A program made the position numbers and the translations under genes. A DNA stretch of 18,925 bases, taken from contig NZ_QTVN01000027.1 in NCBI RefSeq assembly GCF_003460605.1, positions 1-18,925 on the forward strand, given 5' to 3'. Numbering within the stretch: position 1 is the stretch's first letter; the number at the start of each line of letters is the position of its first letter. Positions 12,235 to 18,925 of the stretch are shown piece by piece. This DNA is from Ruminococcus sp. AF31-8BH (GTDB lineage: Bacteria > Bacillota > Clostridia > Lachnospirales > Lachnospiraceae). The notes beneath the pieces were generated by a model. That model did no database searches, was not told the origin of the DNA, and saw nothing but the letters and a program-made list of their open reading frames with translations.

Positions 12235-13782
12235 ATGATAACAGGAAGTTTAAAGAATAAGATCAATAGCATATGGCAAGATTTTTATAATGAAAACATG
12301 GCACAAACGGCAGAAATAGTAAATCAGCTGACGACGCTTATGTTTATTAAGATGCTTGACGATAAACAAAATGCTATAGAAGCACAGGCTGCTGTTTTGG
12401 GAATTGAACCTCAGGAGAGTGAATTGACTTTTCTAAAGGGCGATTATAAGTACAAGGAATTTATAAATGGGAAAGAACAAATTGTGTTTACGATTCCATA
12501 TAAAGAATTAAGGTGGAAAAATTTCAAAAATTTAAATGGAATGGATTTAGCGGATAGGATAAAAAATTACGTTATACCTTTCATAAAAGATCCAAATAAT
12601 AAATCTGTTGGTAAATTTGGTGAGTATGCGAAAAAATATACTTTTGGATTTGATGATAAAGAGAGATTGCTGACATCTGTAGTGGATAAGCTGTCGGATG
12701 AAGAATTGAACTTTACGAATACAGATCTAATGGGGGATGTGTATGAGTATATGTGTGGAAGCGGTGTGTCAGGACAGTTTAGGACACCAAGGCATATTAT
12801 AGATATGGCCGTGGAAATGATGAAACCTCGAATCGGTGAAAAAATTATTGATCCAGCAATGGGAACAGCAGGCTTTATTGTAGAAGCTGCGAAATATATC
12901 CAGGTTCATCAACAGGATGAATTAATGAATGTTGAGAATAAGAAAATATTTAATGATGAAATGTTTTATGGATGTGATAATGATACAAATATGTCACGTA
13001 TTGGATACATGAATTGTATCCTTCATAATATCAAAAATCCACAGATAACTATGGATTCATTACTCGAACATGAGAATGCAAAAGAGTATATGGAAAAATT
13101 TGATATAGTATTACAAAATCCCCCGTTCTCTGGTAGTCTGGTCGAGGAAGCTACAAATGCTAAATTGTTAGCTATTACCAAGACAAAGAAGACAGAATTG
13201 CTTTTTGTGGCATTGATGCTTTCATTGATGAAAGTTGGTGGAAGGGGAATGTCAATCGTACCAGATGGGGTATTGTTCGGTGGCGATAAGGCACATATGA
13301 GTTTAAGAAAAGAATTGATTGATAATCAAAAACTTATAGGTGTTGTTTCTATGCCAGATGGTTTGTTTAGTGCTCCAACTAAAAAAGGATCTGCTTCGAA
13401 AGGAGCGAATGTAAAAACTTCATTTTTGATTTTTGAAAAAACAAACAAGTGTAGAACTGATTATGTTTGGTTTTATGATATGAAAAATGATGGGTATACG
13501 CTAGACGCGAAAAGGACACCTGTTGCTGGTTCTGATATCCCGGATATAATTGATAGATATAATGACCTTGAAAAGGAAATGACTAGAAAGAGAACAGAAC
13601 AGTCTTTTATGATTCCGGTTGAAGAAATTAGAAAAAATGGATATGATCTGACAATAAAAAGATATCAAAAATATGAAAGAATAAAAATGAAATATAGAGA
13701 GACAAAAGACATAATGGCGGAGATTAAGGTCTCTGTTGATTTAAGCAAATGTTTAATGGAAAAAATCAAGGAGTGTTTATAA
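12235..13782 (+). CDS. hsdM: Type I restriction-modification system, modification subunit
   Basis: A 515-residue N6-adenine methyltransferase subunit. It combines with HsdS to methylate the recognition site and with HsdR to cut unmodified DNA. The N-terminal HsdM domain (SIWQDFYNENMAQTAEIVNQ) is followed by GDVYEYMCGSGVSGQFRTPR. The SAM motif is DPAMGTAGF (206-214; most family members have Cys where M stands) and the catalytic motif is NPPF (295-298). LLFVALMLSLMKVGGRGMSIV and PDGLFSAPTKKGSASKGANV fit the family. ATG 12235 has GGAGA about 10 bases upstream. The stop TAA shares one base with the hsdS start (TAATG). The operon is driven by the promoter at 12046-12074. Confidence 0.95.
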   Translation: MITGSLKNKINSIWQDFYNENMAQTAEIVNQLTTLMFIKMLDDKQNAIEAQAAVLGIEPQESELTFLKGDYKYKEFINGKEQIVFTIPYKELRWKNFKNLNGMDLADRIKNYVIPFIKDPNNKSVGKFGEYAKKYTFGFDDKERLLTSVVDKLSDEELNFTNTDLMGDVYEYMCGSGVSGQFRTPRHIIDMAVEMMKPRIGEKIIDPAMGTAGFIVEAAKYIQVHQQDELMNVENKKIFNDEMFYGCDNDTNMSRIGYMNCILHNIKNPQITMDSLLEHENAKEYMEKFDIVLQNPPFSGSLVEEATNAKLLAITKTKKTELLFVALMLSLMKVGGRGMSIVPDGVLFGGDKAHMSLRKELIDNQKLIGVVSMPDGLFSAPTKKGSASKGANVKTSFLIFEKTNKCRTDYVWFYDMKNDGYTLDAKRTPVAGSDIPDIIDRYNDLEKEMTRKRTEQSFMIPVEEIRKNGYDLTIKRYQKYERIKMKYRETKDIMAEIKVSVDLSKCLMEKIKECL

Positions 13783-14936
13783 TGAAATACAGAACACTTG
13801 GTAAGTACATTACTGAATATTCGCAGAAGAATAAGCGTAATATAGAATATCCCGTATATAGCGTTACAAATAGAAATGGATTTTGTACAGAATATTTCAA
13901 TAAGGATGTGTCGAGCAAGGATAAAAGCACATACAAGATAGTTCCTCATGGCTACTTCGCATATAACCCGTCAAGAATAAATGTAGGCTCAATAGATTGG
14001 CAGAATTGTGAGGAAAACGTTATTGTCAGCCCATTATACGTCGTATTCAAATGTTCAGATGATTTGAACCAAGATTATTTGAAATATTTTCTTAAGTCTA
14101 AAGATGGGCAACAGATGATAGAAAGAAAAGTTTCTGGATCAGTTAGGAACAATCTGAAGTTTTCAGCATTGGCTAGTTTTGAATTTAATATTGGGACGCT
14201 CAATGAACAGAAAATAATTGTATCGAAGTTAAAAATAATTGAGAAAGCGATTGAAAACGAAAAAAAGCAAATCGAATTATATGATGAACTAATAAAATGT
14301 AAATTTATTGAGATGTTTGGTGACCCAATTTCTAATCCTTATGGGTGGAAGATAGTAACATTTAATGATTGCTTAGAAAATATAGAAAATGGAAAAAGTT
14401 TTGTATGTGCTAGTGAGGCAAGGATTGACAATAAACCTGCAATACTTAAACTTAGTGCTGTTACATATGGAATTTATAAACCTGAAGAAAATAAGGCAAT
14501 TATAAATGAAGAAGATTTTATAGAGAGCGCTGAAGTGCATAAAAGTGATTTGCTTTTTACTAGAAAGAATACACCGGAACTTGTTGGAATGGCTGCATAT
14601 GTGGAGTCAACTCCTATTAAGTTAATGATGCCAGATTTGTTATTTAGACTAAATACTAAAAATAATTGTAATAAAATTTTTTTATGGAAATTGATCAATA
14701 ATGATTTATATCGAAGCCGAATTGAAAGTGCAGCGAATGGTTCGGCTAAGTCTATGTCAAACATTTCGAAGGAACGATTAGGAAAATTACAATTTCCTTT
14801 ACCCTCTATTGAACTTCAAAATCAATTTGCGGATTTTGTACGAACTGTAGATAAATCAAAAGTAGAAGCACAAAAGAGAGTTGACTTATATGAAGAATTA
14901 CTAAACAAGAAGATGAGCGAATATTTCATGGATTAG
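13782..14936 (+). CDS. hsdS: Type I restriction-modification system, specificity subunit
   Basis: A 384-residue specificity subunit that sets the bipartite recognition sequence. ATG 13782 overlaps the hsdM stop by one base, with AAGGAG (13768-13773) ahead; the longer frame from 13749 lies inside hsdM. Two target-recognition halves are visible. Each is followed by a related helical spacer: TLNEQKIIVSKL...YDELIKCKFIEMF (139-179) and IELQNQFADFVR...YEELLNKKMSEYF (about 342-382). TRD2 starts after GDPISNPYGWK. The length and twofold layout fit a complete HsdS. The recognised bases cannot be predicted by eye. Its stop TAG is part of the AGGAGG site of hsdR. Confidence 0.93.
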   Translation: MKYRTLGKYITEYSQKNKRNIEYPVYSVTNRNGFCTEYFNKDVSSKDKSTYKIVPHGYFAYNPSRINVGSIDWQNCEENVIVSPLYVVFKCSDDLNQDYLKYFLKSKDGQQMIERKVSGSVRNNLKFSALASFEFNIGTLNEQKIIVSKLKIIEKAIENEKKQIELYDELIKCKFIEMFGDPISNPYGWKIVTFNDCLENIENGKSFVCASEARIDNKPAILKLSAVTYGIYKPEENKAIINEEDFIESAEVHKSDLLFTRKNTPELVGMAAYVESTPIKLMMPDLLFRLNTKNNCNKIFLWKLINNDLYRSRIESAANGSAKSMSNISKERLGKLQFPLPSIELQNQFADFVRTVDKSKVEAQKRVDLYEELLNKKMSEYFMD

Positions 14937-14948
14937 GAGGCGATATAA

Positions 14949-17783
14949 TTGGCACGCAATGAAAAGGAAACAAGGGAGCAAATTATTGATCCTAAATTAG
15001 TGCAAGCAGGATGGGACGTTCTTAAAATTAGGAATGTAATAGAAAAAGATAAAGCGTGTATAGAGACTCCTGTAAAGGGCATGCCAATATCAGCAGACAA
15101 TTCAACGGGAAAAGGATATGTGGATTATACTTTGTTTGGGGACGATGGAAAGCCATTAGCTCTTATAGAGGCTAAAAAGGCAGTTGTTAATGAAGAACAG
15201 GGGCGGGTACAGGCTTGTTTATATGCGGATTGTCTTGAAAAACAATATGGAATAAGACCTGTAATATATTACACTGATGGGTATTCAATTAGCATGATAG
15301 ATGGCGTATATCCTCCTCGCAGAGTATTTGGATTTCATAGGAAAGATGAATTAGAGTATGTGATTCAGAGAAGAAGCAGGCATATTACTGATTCTCAACC
15401 CAAACCAGAAATTTGTAACAGATATTATCAAAAAGATGCTATTCGTGAAGTTATTAGGCATTTAGAAAATAGACATTCTCGATCACTTATTGTGTTGGCA
15501 ACTGGAACTGGAAAGACACGGGTATCCTGTGCTATTTCTGATATTTTTATTCGAAATAATTATGCAAAAAGAATACTATTTTTGGCAGACAGGAAAAATT
15601 TGGTTAAGCAAGCTAAAGAAGATACATTTGAAAAATTTCTGCCTAAAGTACCGATGGCTATGATTCTTGAGGGAAAGGTACAGGGCTCAAAGGAAGCGAG
15701 AATTATATTTTCGACATATCAATCGATGTTGTCAATAATTAAAGATACTTCAAAATGTCCTTATGGGGTGGGCCACTTTGACTTAATTATTGTTGATGAA
15801 GCACATAGAAGCTTATTTAATAAGTATGCTGAAATTTTTGATTATTTTGATGCTTTAATGATTGGATTGACTGCAACGCCAAGGAATGATATACATAAGT
15901 CAACGTATAGAGTGTTTGATTTGGATAATCAGGAACCAAATTATGAGTATGATTTGGTAAAAGCAGTAAAGGATGGATTTCTTACATATTATCGAGCATT
16001 AGATAGAACTCCGGATATTTTAAAAAATGGTCTTACATATGAAGAACTGTCAGAAGAAGATAAAGAACAATATGAAGAGTTGTTTTCAGAGGATGACGGT
16101 ACAATTCCAGAGAGAATAGAAGGAAAACAATTTTATTCTTATATTACCAATATTGACACTATCCGGGAAGTATTGCGAGATCTAATGGAAGAAGGAATTA
16201 AAGTTAATGGTGGCGATTTGTTGGGGAAAACCATTATTTTTGCAAGAGATCATAATCATGCAGTATTAATAGAAAAGGCGTTTAGAAAGATGTACCCTGA
16301 ACTGTGTAATAAAAATGCAGTAAATGGTGTTGATTATTGTGTTATTATTGATAATAAGATTAAATATAATGATGTCCTTCAGGATGAATTTAAATATAGG
16401 CAAGGCATAAGAATTGTGATATCTGTAGATATGATGGATACAGGTGTTGATATTCCAGATGTAGTAAACTTGGTATTTTTTAAGAGGATAATGTCAAAAA
16501 CAAAATTTTGGCAGATGATAGGTCGAGGGACAAGATTGTGTGACGAGGCGAATGTATTATCACCATCTAAGTCATATTTTGAACGCTTGACAAATGATAA
16601 GGAACGAAAGGATTATAAAGAAAAACAAGGATTCTTAATTTTTGATGTTTGCAATGTTTTTCCGTTTTTTAAAGAAAATCCCGATGGTAGAGAGGATAAG
16701 TCGGATGCTGTTCTTTCATTGAACCAAAAGATTTACATGGAAAAAGTAGCTCTTTTAAAGAGTATGCAAAATAATAGAGAAAAGTTGTCCGAGAATGAGA
16801 GAACATATCTGAACGATTTGAAAAGTTCTTTAATTGCAGAAGTTAGATCACTGAATGTGAATTATATTGGTGTTCAGAAAAATTTAAAATATGTTGAGAA
16901 ATATTCTAAAACGGAGAGCTGGAATAAGTTAAATCAGCAGATATATTTAGAAATCAGGAAACATATAGCACCGAATATAACGGGCGTAATTGATTTGGAA
17001 GCATCTAGATTGTTTGATTTACTGTGCTATAAATTTTCAGCAACAAAATTTCAAAAAAGTAATACGTTTTCATCTACAGCGAAGGCAATCTATGTGATAG
17101 CAGCATACTTATTAGACAATAAATTACATATTTCGGAAGTGAAAGCACACAAGGAAACATTAGATTATATTGTGACTAATGAGTTCTTAACAAATACCAA
17201 TATTGTGAAAATGGATGAAATTCGATTGGACATTCGTGAGCTGATGAGGTTTATTGAAAAAGTGGTAATGGACCCAATAATTTCAGATTTTGATGATAGA
17301 ATAGATAAAACAAATGATGCGGACGATGAACCAGTTGATTTTACGGTAGATGATTTTAAGTCTTTAAAAGAAAAAGTTGAATCTTATATAAAGAAGCATG
17401 ATAATGATGCGCTTGTGTATCAGGTTATGAATTTTGAGAAACCTACACCTAATGCGATTCGTGGATTTAAAGCTGAGGTGATGAAGTTCGCAAAAGATGA
17501 GAATGAGTATGAAGAATTGTTTGAAGAAGAGGCTAAAATACCTGTATTTGTGAGGAAAATTACCGGGATAAGTCAAAATGCTGAGGAATTGTTTATTCAG
17601 TATGAGTCGGGTAAGGGCTTTAATGAGAGACAATTGAAGTATATAATGGAGCTTTTGAATTATATTTCACAAAATGGAAAGTTCGAACGCAAAGATTTGC
17701 TTAGAGAAGAACTTAATTTTGGAAGCCTTTTTAATAGTGTAGAAATCAATATGTTACTCAATGATATTGAGAACAGATTGTAA
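14949..17783 (+). CDS. hsdR: Type I restriction-modification system, restriction (motor/nuclease) subunit
   Basis: A 944-residue translocase-nuclease that cuts DNA lacking the HsdM mark. The TTG start at 14949 is supported by AGGAGG (14935-14940) 8 bases upstream; the product begins MARNEKETREQIIDPKL. The PD-(D/E)xK nuclease motif is D59...E74-A-K76. The SF2 motor has Walker A TGTGKT (185-190), DEAH (283-286), LTATPR, and motif VI QMIGRGTR (522-529). The C-terminal half is helical and lysine-rich, as in the EcoEI/HsdR C-terminal domain that docks on the methylase. All motifs are intact, so the system is probably active. Order M-S-R in one operon; AT-rich like its partners and unlike the upstream elements. 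Confidence 0.95.
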   Translation: MARNEKETREQIIDPKLVQAGWDVLKIRNVIEKDKACIETPVKGMPISADNSTGKGYVDYTLFGDDGKPLALIEAKKAVVNEEQGRVQACLYADCLEKQYGIRPVIYYTDGYSISMIDGVYPPRRVFGFHRKDELEYVIQRRSRHITDSQPKPEICNRYYQKDAIREVIRHLENRHSRSLIVLATGTGKTRVSCAISDIFIRNNYAKRILFLADRKNLVKQAKEDTFEKFLPKVPMAMILEGKVQGSKEARIIFSTYQSMLSIIKDTSKCPYGVGHFDLIIVDEAHRSLFNKYAEIFDYFDALMIGLTATPRNDIHKSTYRVFDLDNQEPNYEYDLVKAVKDGFLTYYRALDRTPDILKNGLTYEELSEEDKEQYEELFSEDDGTIPERIEGKQFYSYITNIDTIREVLRDLMEEGIKVNGGDLLGKTIIFARDHNHAVLIEKAFRKMYPELCNKNAVNGVDYCVIIDNKIKYNDVLQDEFKYRQGIRIVISVDMMDTGVDIPDVVNLVFFKRIMSKTKFWQMIGRGTRLCDEANVLSPSKSYFERLTNDKERKDYKEKQGFLIFDVCNVFPFFKENPDGREDKSDAVLSLNQKIYMEKVALLKSMQNNREKLSENERTYLNDLKSSLIAEVRSLNVNYIGVQKNLKYVEKYSKTESWNKLNQQIYLEIRKHIAPNITGVIDLEASRLFDLLCYKFSATKFQKSNTFSSTAKAIYVIAAYLLDNKLHISEVKAHKETLDYIVTNEFLTNTNIVKMDEIRLDIRELMRFIEKVVMDPIISDFDDRIDKTNDADDEPVDFTVDDFKSLKEKVESYIKKHDNDALVYQVMNFEKPTPNAIRGFKAEVMKFAKDENEYEELFEEEAKIPVFVRKITGISQNAEELFIQYESGKGFNERQLKYIMELLNYISQNGKFERKDLLREELNFGSLFNSVEINMLLNDIENRL

Positions 17784-17805
17784 GGAACAAAAGAGGATAT
17801 ATAAT
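17778..17805 (+). promoter_or_regulatory. Possible promoter of the SRAP gene
   Basis: TTGTAA (17778-17783) and TATAAT (17800-17805) are 16 bases apart. The -35 box overlaps the hsdR stop codon. It would start a transcript about 20 bases before the SRAP ATG, so this gene may be expressed apart from hsd. Confidence 0.45.
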
Positions 17806-17831
17806 AGAATGTTAGAAAGAAATTAAGCATA

Positions 17832-18416
17832 ATGTGCGGCAGATATTATATTGATTCTGACATGGAAAATGAAATTGAAAAGGTAGTGCATGATATAGAT
17901 CGGCGGATTCATCAGGATCGCTTTCTTGGTGATATCCGCCCAACAGATGTAGCACCTGTTATTGAAATGTCAAATCAGAGATTAAAATTGAATACTTCCA
18001 GATGGGGATATCCACTATCAAAGGGGAAAAGTCTGGTTATCAATGCGAGAGTAGAGTCTGTCATGGATAAGCCAGCTTTCCGGGACGGAATTCGATACCA
18101 TCGCTTACTGATTCCGGCAAGTGGCTTTTATGAATGGAATTCTATGAAGGAGAAGAACATATTTAGCAGATCGGATGAGACGGTATTATACATAGCAGGA
18201 TTCTGTGATTGGTTTGAGAATGAACGGCGATTCGTGATTTTAACCACAGCGGCTAATGATTCTATGATAAAAGTACATGATCGGATGCCTCTAATTATAG
18301 AAAAAGAGCAGTTCACAGACTGGTTTGACAATGACAGAATGGAAGCAATCCTTCACCAGAAACCAGTCATGTTAAAACGCCAAGCGGAATATGAGCAGCA
18401 GAGTTTATTCTTGTAA
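17832..18416 (+). CDS. SRAP-domain abasic-site protein (YedK/HMCES family)
   Basis: A 194-residue SRAP protein. Members form a covalent thiazolidine link between Cys2 and abasic sites in single-stranded DNA and so shield them. The key residues are present: MCGRYY with C2 (exposed after Met removal), the NAR-E motif N71-A-R73...E75, E101 in SGFYEW, and H149 in HDRMP. Length and motifs fit a complete, active enzyme. The ribosome site is weak (AGAAAGAAA around 17814-17822); the start at ATG 17832 is fixed by the required MCGR. It follows hsdR by 48 bases with a possible promoter of its own. A DNA-repair role is known for the family; any link with restriction or mobile elements is inference. Confidence 0.93.
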   Translation: MCGRYYIDSDMENEIEKVVHDIDRRIHQDRFLGDIRPTDVAPVIEMSNQRLKLNTSRWGYPLSKGKSLVINARVESVMDKPAFRDGIRYHRLLIPASGFYEWNSMKEKNIFSRSDETVLYIAGFCDWFENERRFVILTTAANDSMIKVHDRMPLIIEKEQFTDWFDNDRMEAILHQKPVMLKRQAEYEQQSLFL

Positions 18417-18438
18417 CTATATCGGAAGGAAAAAACAA

Positions 18439-18925
18439 ATGAAAATATTAGTAGATGCAGATGCCTGCCCGGTGGTTAATATTGTGAAAACGATAACAGA
18501 AAAATATAATATTCAGGTAATACTGTTGTGTGATACCAATCATGTACTGGCATCTGAGCGTAGTGAAGTAGTTGTTGTCGGAGCAGGAACTGATGCAGTG
18601 GATTATAAGTTGATCAGCATCTGTCATAAGGGAGATATTGTCGTTTCACAGGATTATGGAGTGGCTGCAATGGCTCTTGAAAAAGGTGCATATGCAATCC
18701 ATCAATCGGGAAAATGGTATACCAATGAAGATATTAATCAGATGCTTATGGAGCGTCATTTGAACAAAAAAGCCAGAAGGGGTTCTCACAAAAATCATAT
18801 AAAAGGTCCAAAGAAACGGACAGAAGAAGATAATGAACGTTTTGCCCATTCATTTGAAGAACTGGTGCGTGTGTGCAAATTACGTTCAAACGGAATGCCA
18901 GTTCCGCTACTGCGGAACGGCTATT
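18439..18925 (+). CDS. YaiI/YqxD family protein (DUF188), runs off the right edge
   Basis: ATG 18439 with GGAAGGA (18424-18430) upstream. The product starts MKILVDADACPVVNIVKTI, the hallmark of the DUF188/YaiI family. VILLCDTNH, DYKLISICHKGDIVVSQDYG and VAAMALEKGAYAIHQSGKWY follow, with ARRGSHKNHIKGPKKRT, also typical. The family has a PIN/NYN-like fold and no firmly assigned function. The frame is still open at the last base, after 162 codons, already somewhat beyond the usual length (about 150). The last about 13 residues are encoded by a strongly palindromic stretch, so the native stop may have been lost or lie just outside. Confidence 0.9.
   Translation, partial: MKILVDADACPVVNIVKTITEKYNIQVILLCDTNHVLASERSEVVVVGAGTDAVDYKLISICHKGDIVVSQDYGVAAMALEKGAYAIHQSGKWYTNEDINQMLMERHLNKKARRGSHKNHIKGPKKRTEEDNERFAHSFEELVRVCKLRSNGMPVPLLRNGY
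18901..18918. repeat. Perfect hairpin at the right edge
   Basis: GTTCCGC (18901-18907) and GCGGAAC (18912-18918) around TACT. It lies in the last codons of the DUF188 frame. It may be the edge of a repetitive element or a terminator, but no T tract is visible before the window ends. Confidence 0.4.

Noticed and set aside
13782..14936. Phase-variable inversion of hsdS
   Set aside because: There is a single hsdS. No adjacent silent cassette, inverted repeat pair or dedicated invertase was seen. The spacer similarity is the normal twofold design of HsdS.

Overview
The window looks like DNA from a Gram-positive anaerobe of the Clostridia (Lachnospiraceae-like gut bacterium). The reasons are strong AGGAGG ribosome binding sites, moderate-to-low G+C, and gene families typical of clostridial integrative elements: region-4-type sigma-like proteins, a MOBV relaxase, a TnpX-like large serine recombinase and YodL-domain proteins. 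No species can be named from the sequence.

There are three blocks, all on the + strand. Block 1 (1 to about 8090, richest in G+C) is the right-hand part of an integrative and mobilizable element. It holds three small sigma-region-4-like proteins (530-2116), a RepA-like ATPase (2272-3303), a dense origin region (3304-3819), a MobV relaxase (3820-4785), a ParB-like protein (4794-5648), a PC4/YdbC-type ssDNA-binding protein (5694-5924), a small conserved protein (5995-6186) and a large serine recombinase (6241-8151). The left end of the element is not in the window. The origin region carries a recognisable pMV158-type oriT on the minus strand (3511-3550), next to a cloverleaf-like fold and framed by four iteron-like repeats arranged almost symmetrically around the predicted nick. 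Many genes of this block are preceded by hairpins, several of them terminator-like or overlapping the ribosome binding site.

Block 2 (8091 to 11962) is the element that was invaded. The serine-recombinase element sits inside a large SNF2-type helicase gene of an ICE-like element, just before helicase motif VI. Only the last 340 codons of that gene follow the junction (8091-9113). The recombinase ORF reads across the junction, so its last 20 residues and its stop codon come from the host gene in another frame. A terminator and a 921-residue YodL-domain polyvalent protein follow. The SNF2 fragment and the YodL protein share a C-terminal tail motif.

Block 3 (about 12046 to 18925, AT-rich) starts with a near-consensus promoter. 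It drives a complete type I restriction-modification operon, hsdM-hsdS-hsdR, with coupled starts. An SRAP (YedK/HMCES-type) abasic-site protein with its own likely promoter follows, then a YaiI/YqxD (DUF188) gene that runs off the right edge.

The picture is one mobile element nested in another: a small mobilizable element, using MobV, its oriT and probably the conjugation apparatus of a helper, inserted in a larger conjugative-type element that neighbours a restriction system. The most unusual points are the symmetric iteron/cloverleaf/oriT complex, the chimeric recombinase C-terminus, the repeated leader hairpins and the shared C-terminal tail.
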